A stretch of 64,000 bases of DNA, from the NCBI RefSeq assembly GCF_022879575.1, contig NZ_CP084260.1, forward strand, positions 1,364,001 through 1,428,000. The letters are read 5' to 3'. Under the pieces are notes generated by a model. The model made no database searches, had not been told where the DNA came from, and was given only the letters and a program-made list of their open reading frames with translations. Positions 62,354-64,000 of the stretch are shown here, piece by piece (positions within the stretch are counted from its first letter, which is position 1; each line of letters starts with the position of its first letter). Both the position numbers and the translations under genes were made by a program. The stretch is from Caballeronia sp. SL2Y3 (GTDB lineage Bacteria > Pseudomonadota > Gammaproteobacteria > Burkholderiales > Burkholderiaceae).

Positions 62354-62983
62354 CTACCGCTTCGCGTCCTTCACGAACACGAGACTGAAGTTGTTCGCCG
62401 GCATCGGAACGGCTTCGGCGAGCGTGAATCGCGCGTCGTGCGCGAGCGCCTCGACGGCTTCCATGTCGCGCACGCCCCAGCGCGGATCGATGGCGCGCAG
62501 CTGCGCATCGAATGCTTCGTTGCTCGGCGCGGTGTGCGCCCCGTTGCGCCGATACGGCCCATACAGGTACAGTACGCCGCCCGCAGCCAGCCGCTCGGCC
62601 GCCCCGCGAAAAAGCGCCTCCGCCGCTTGCCACGGCGCGATATGGATCATGTTGATGCAGACGACCGCCGCCACGTCGCCGATGCCCCAGTCGCGCTCGG
62701 TCACGTCGATGGCAAGCGGCGCGGCGAGGTTCGAGAGGCCGGCATGCGCGCGCCACGCGGCGATGGAATCGCGGGCGGCGGCGTCCGGATCGCTCGGTTG
62801 CCAGAGGATGTGCGGCAGCGCCGCCGCGCAATGCACCGCATGCTGGCCGGTGCCGCTCGCGATTTCGAGAACCGTGCCGCCTGGCGGCAGCACGCGTGCG
62901 AGCACCGTTAGAATCGCATCGCGATTGCGTTCGGCGGCGGGCGCGCGGCGGCGCACGCTGGCTTGAGGATTTGGAGCTTGCAT
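62354..62983 (-). CDS. DUF938 SAM-dependent methyltransferase-like protein
   Basis: About 209 residues (ATG 62983; ATG 63019 adds 12). VLEIASGTGQHAVHCAAALPHILWQPSD is the SAM-binding motif and VCINMIHIAPWQAAEALFRGA the DUF938 signature. The family is conserved in proteobacteria without a defined substrate. It lies 134 bases upstream of the Rieske gene in the same direction. Confidence 0.92.
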   Translation of the reverse strand: MQAPNPQASVRRRAPAAERNRDAILTVLARVLPPGGTVLEIASGTGQHAVHCAAALPHILWQPSDPDAAARDSIAAWRAHAGLSNLAAPLAIDVTERDWGIGDVAAVVCINMIHIAPWQAAEALFRGAAERLAAGGVLYLYGPYRRNGAHTAPSNEAFDAQLRAIDPRWGVRDMEAVEALAHDARFTLAEAVPMPANNFSLVFVKDAKR

Positions 62984-63282
62984 CGAGCGTAATCGCGCAG
63001 GCGGCAGATGGTTGCACATAGTTGCATCGAGACTAAGGGCGCGCGCGCTGCGGCGTCAAGCCGTCGCAAGCGGCGAAAGCCTTGGCGTAAAACGTGCTGC
63101 CCGGGCTCTCCATCGACCGTCGGCGCAGGCACGCACTCGGGCGCGGAGCATCATCAACCTGTGTATGCTGCCGATGAACCGGCGCGCGCTCGCCTCTTTC
63201 GAGCGTTTGCGCAAGCCACGCGCATCATCGAATGCATCACGACGAAACGGCGCGCCGCAGAGCGCCCGACACGGAGCCAAAC

Positions 63283-63843
63283 ATGCAGCAGGACAGCAAT
63301 CAGAACCCGGAGCAGCCGGGGCGCGAAGGCCCCGACGAAGAGACCATCGCGTTTGCGAACGAAGTCTTCAACGCTGCGCGCCGGGGCGATGCCGCCCTGC
63401 TCGAAGTCTGGCTTCAGAAGGGCTTGCCGCCGAACCTGCGCAACGACAAGGGCGACAGCCTCGTGATGCTCGCGAGCTATCACGGCCACGCCGACGCGGT
63501 GCGCGTGCTGCTCGGACACAACGCCGATCCGGACATGCGCAACGACAACGGCCAGACGCCGATTGCCGGGGCCGCGTTCAAGGGCTTCAAGGACGTCGCC
63601 GAGACGCTGCTCGATCACGGCGCGGATGTCGAAGGCGCATCGCCCGATAGCCGCACCGCGCTGATGATCGCGGCCATGTTCAACCGCGTCGAGATTTTGG
63701 ATCTGCTGATCGCTCGCGGCGCGAATCCGGACGCCCGCGATCAGGGCGGCTTGTCCGCGCGCGAAGCCGCCGCGAGAATGGGCGCGTCCGACACGGCGGC
63801 GCGCCTCGCCAAGAACGCGGACCCGGCGGCGCGCGGCGCATGA
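63283..63843 (+). CDS. Ankyrin-repeat protein
   Basis: 186 residues from ATG 63283. After a disordered start there are four ankyrin-type repeats (for example GDSLVMLASYHGHADAVRVLLGHNADPDMRN and RTALMIAAMFNRVEILDLLIARGANPDARD). No signal peptide, so cytoplasmic protein-protein interaction is expected. Similar small ankyrin proteins often sit beside catalase genes; the neighbour here cannot be seen. Confidence 0.9.
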   Translation: MQQDSNQNPEQPGREGPDEETIAFANEVFNAARRGDAALLEVWLQKGLPPNLRNDKGDSLVMLASYHGHADAVRVLLGHNADPDMRNDNGQTPIAGAAFKGFKDVAETLLDHGADVEGASPDSRTALMIAAMFNRVEILDLLIARGANPDARDQGGLSAREAAARMGASDTAARLAKNADPAARGA

Positions 63844-63934
63844 GCGCATCGAACGAACAGGGACGCGAGCGCGCAGCGCGTTCATCGACATCAACAAGAA
63901 CTGGAAGGCGGCCCGGACACATGGAGCGTTTGTG

Positions 63935-64000
63935 ATGGCAGGCGGTATCTCGCATCGGGGCGATGCGTCGTCGGTCGGCGCGGCCGCCGTGGCGCCCGCT
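63935..64000 (+). CDS. Possible start of a gene cut by the window edge
   Basis: ATG 63935, with GGAG eight bases before, opens a frame (MAGGISHRGDASSVGAAA) that runs to the last base. Twenty-two codons are too few to assign a function. Confidence 0.4.
   Translation, partial: MAGGISHRGDASSVGAAAVAPA

Overview
The window is GC-rich DNA from a betaproteobacterium of the Burkholderia/Paraburkholderia/Caballeronia group. Evidence: the prkA-yeaH-spoVR stress cluster, a 16-strand-type Burkholderia porin, DUF2917, DUF883, DUF4142 and DUF1488 genes, many LysR and EamA genes, and strong GC preference at third codon positions. No rRNA, tRNA or CRISPR array was recognised.

Layout. 0-6 kb: 3' end of a 2-keto-4-pentenoate hydratase gene, then prkA, yeaH and spoVR in one direction, closed by a strong hairpin. 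6-16 kb: AI-2E-type permease, RarD, aldo/keto reductase, a DHA2 drug exporter divergent from a LysR regulator, a secreted tannase/feruloyl esterase, a DUF2917 protein and a secreted clan-A glycosidase lipoprotein. 16.2-18.4 kb: a YciI (DGPF)-VOC-sigma factor cluster of ECF42 type whose sigma gene carries a frameshift. 18.38-20.02 kb: a 28-bp dif-like XerC/XerD site, and exactly 5 bp from it a complete 1,607-bp insertion sequence with terminal inverted repeats and a 5-bp target duplication. KOPS-like octamers on both sides point at this site, so the window probably spans the terminus of one of the replicons.

20-32 kb: two small disordered proteins, an orphan degenerate receiver domain, and a surface-polysaccharide/glycosylation region. 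The latter holds a TPR-GT9-like protein, a Wzc-type tyrosine autokinase, a secreted GH39-like glycosidase, a Wzy/WaaL-like polymerase, a 2OG-Fe(II) oxygenase-like protein and a TPR-OGT (GT41) transferase. The usual initiating transferase, flippase and outer-membrane exporter are not here.

32-53.7 kb: beta-carbonic anhydrase, small stress-type proteins, four EamA-type exporters across the window besides RarD-like RarD itself (35.8, 44.8 and 49.7 kb here), a cupin, two small Tyr/Pro-rich exported proteins, LysR, TehA-like and NCS1 transporters, BrkB, a diguanylate cyclase, RdgC, and a methanethiol oxidase (SBP56) gene followed by a membrane protein. 53.7-64 kb: repeat-rich DNA with a broken porin fragment, a lipoprotein, a DUF2235 hydrolase with a decayed copy of its 3' end, an SDR reductase, an intact porin with a textbook terminator, a stand-alone Rieske oxygenase, a DUF938 methyltransferase and an ankyrin protein.

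Repeats are a second theme: an 86-bp tandem triplication at 37.35 kb, a 240-243-bp module carrying variable 7-mer arrays at 39.35-39.97 kb, and a palindrome-bearing repeat array at 53.87-54.54 kb. Coordinates and motifs were read by eye; family names rest on recognised motifs, not on database searches.
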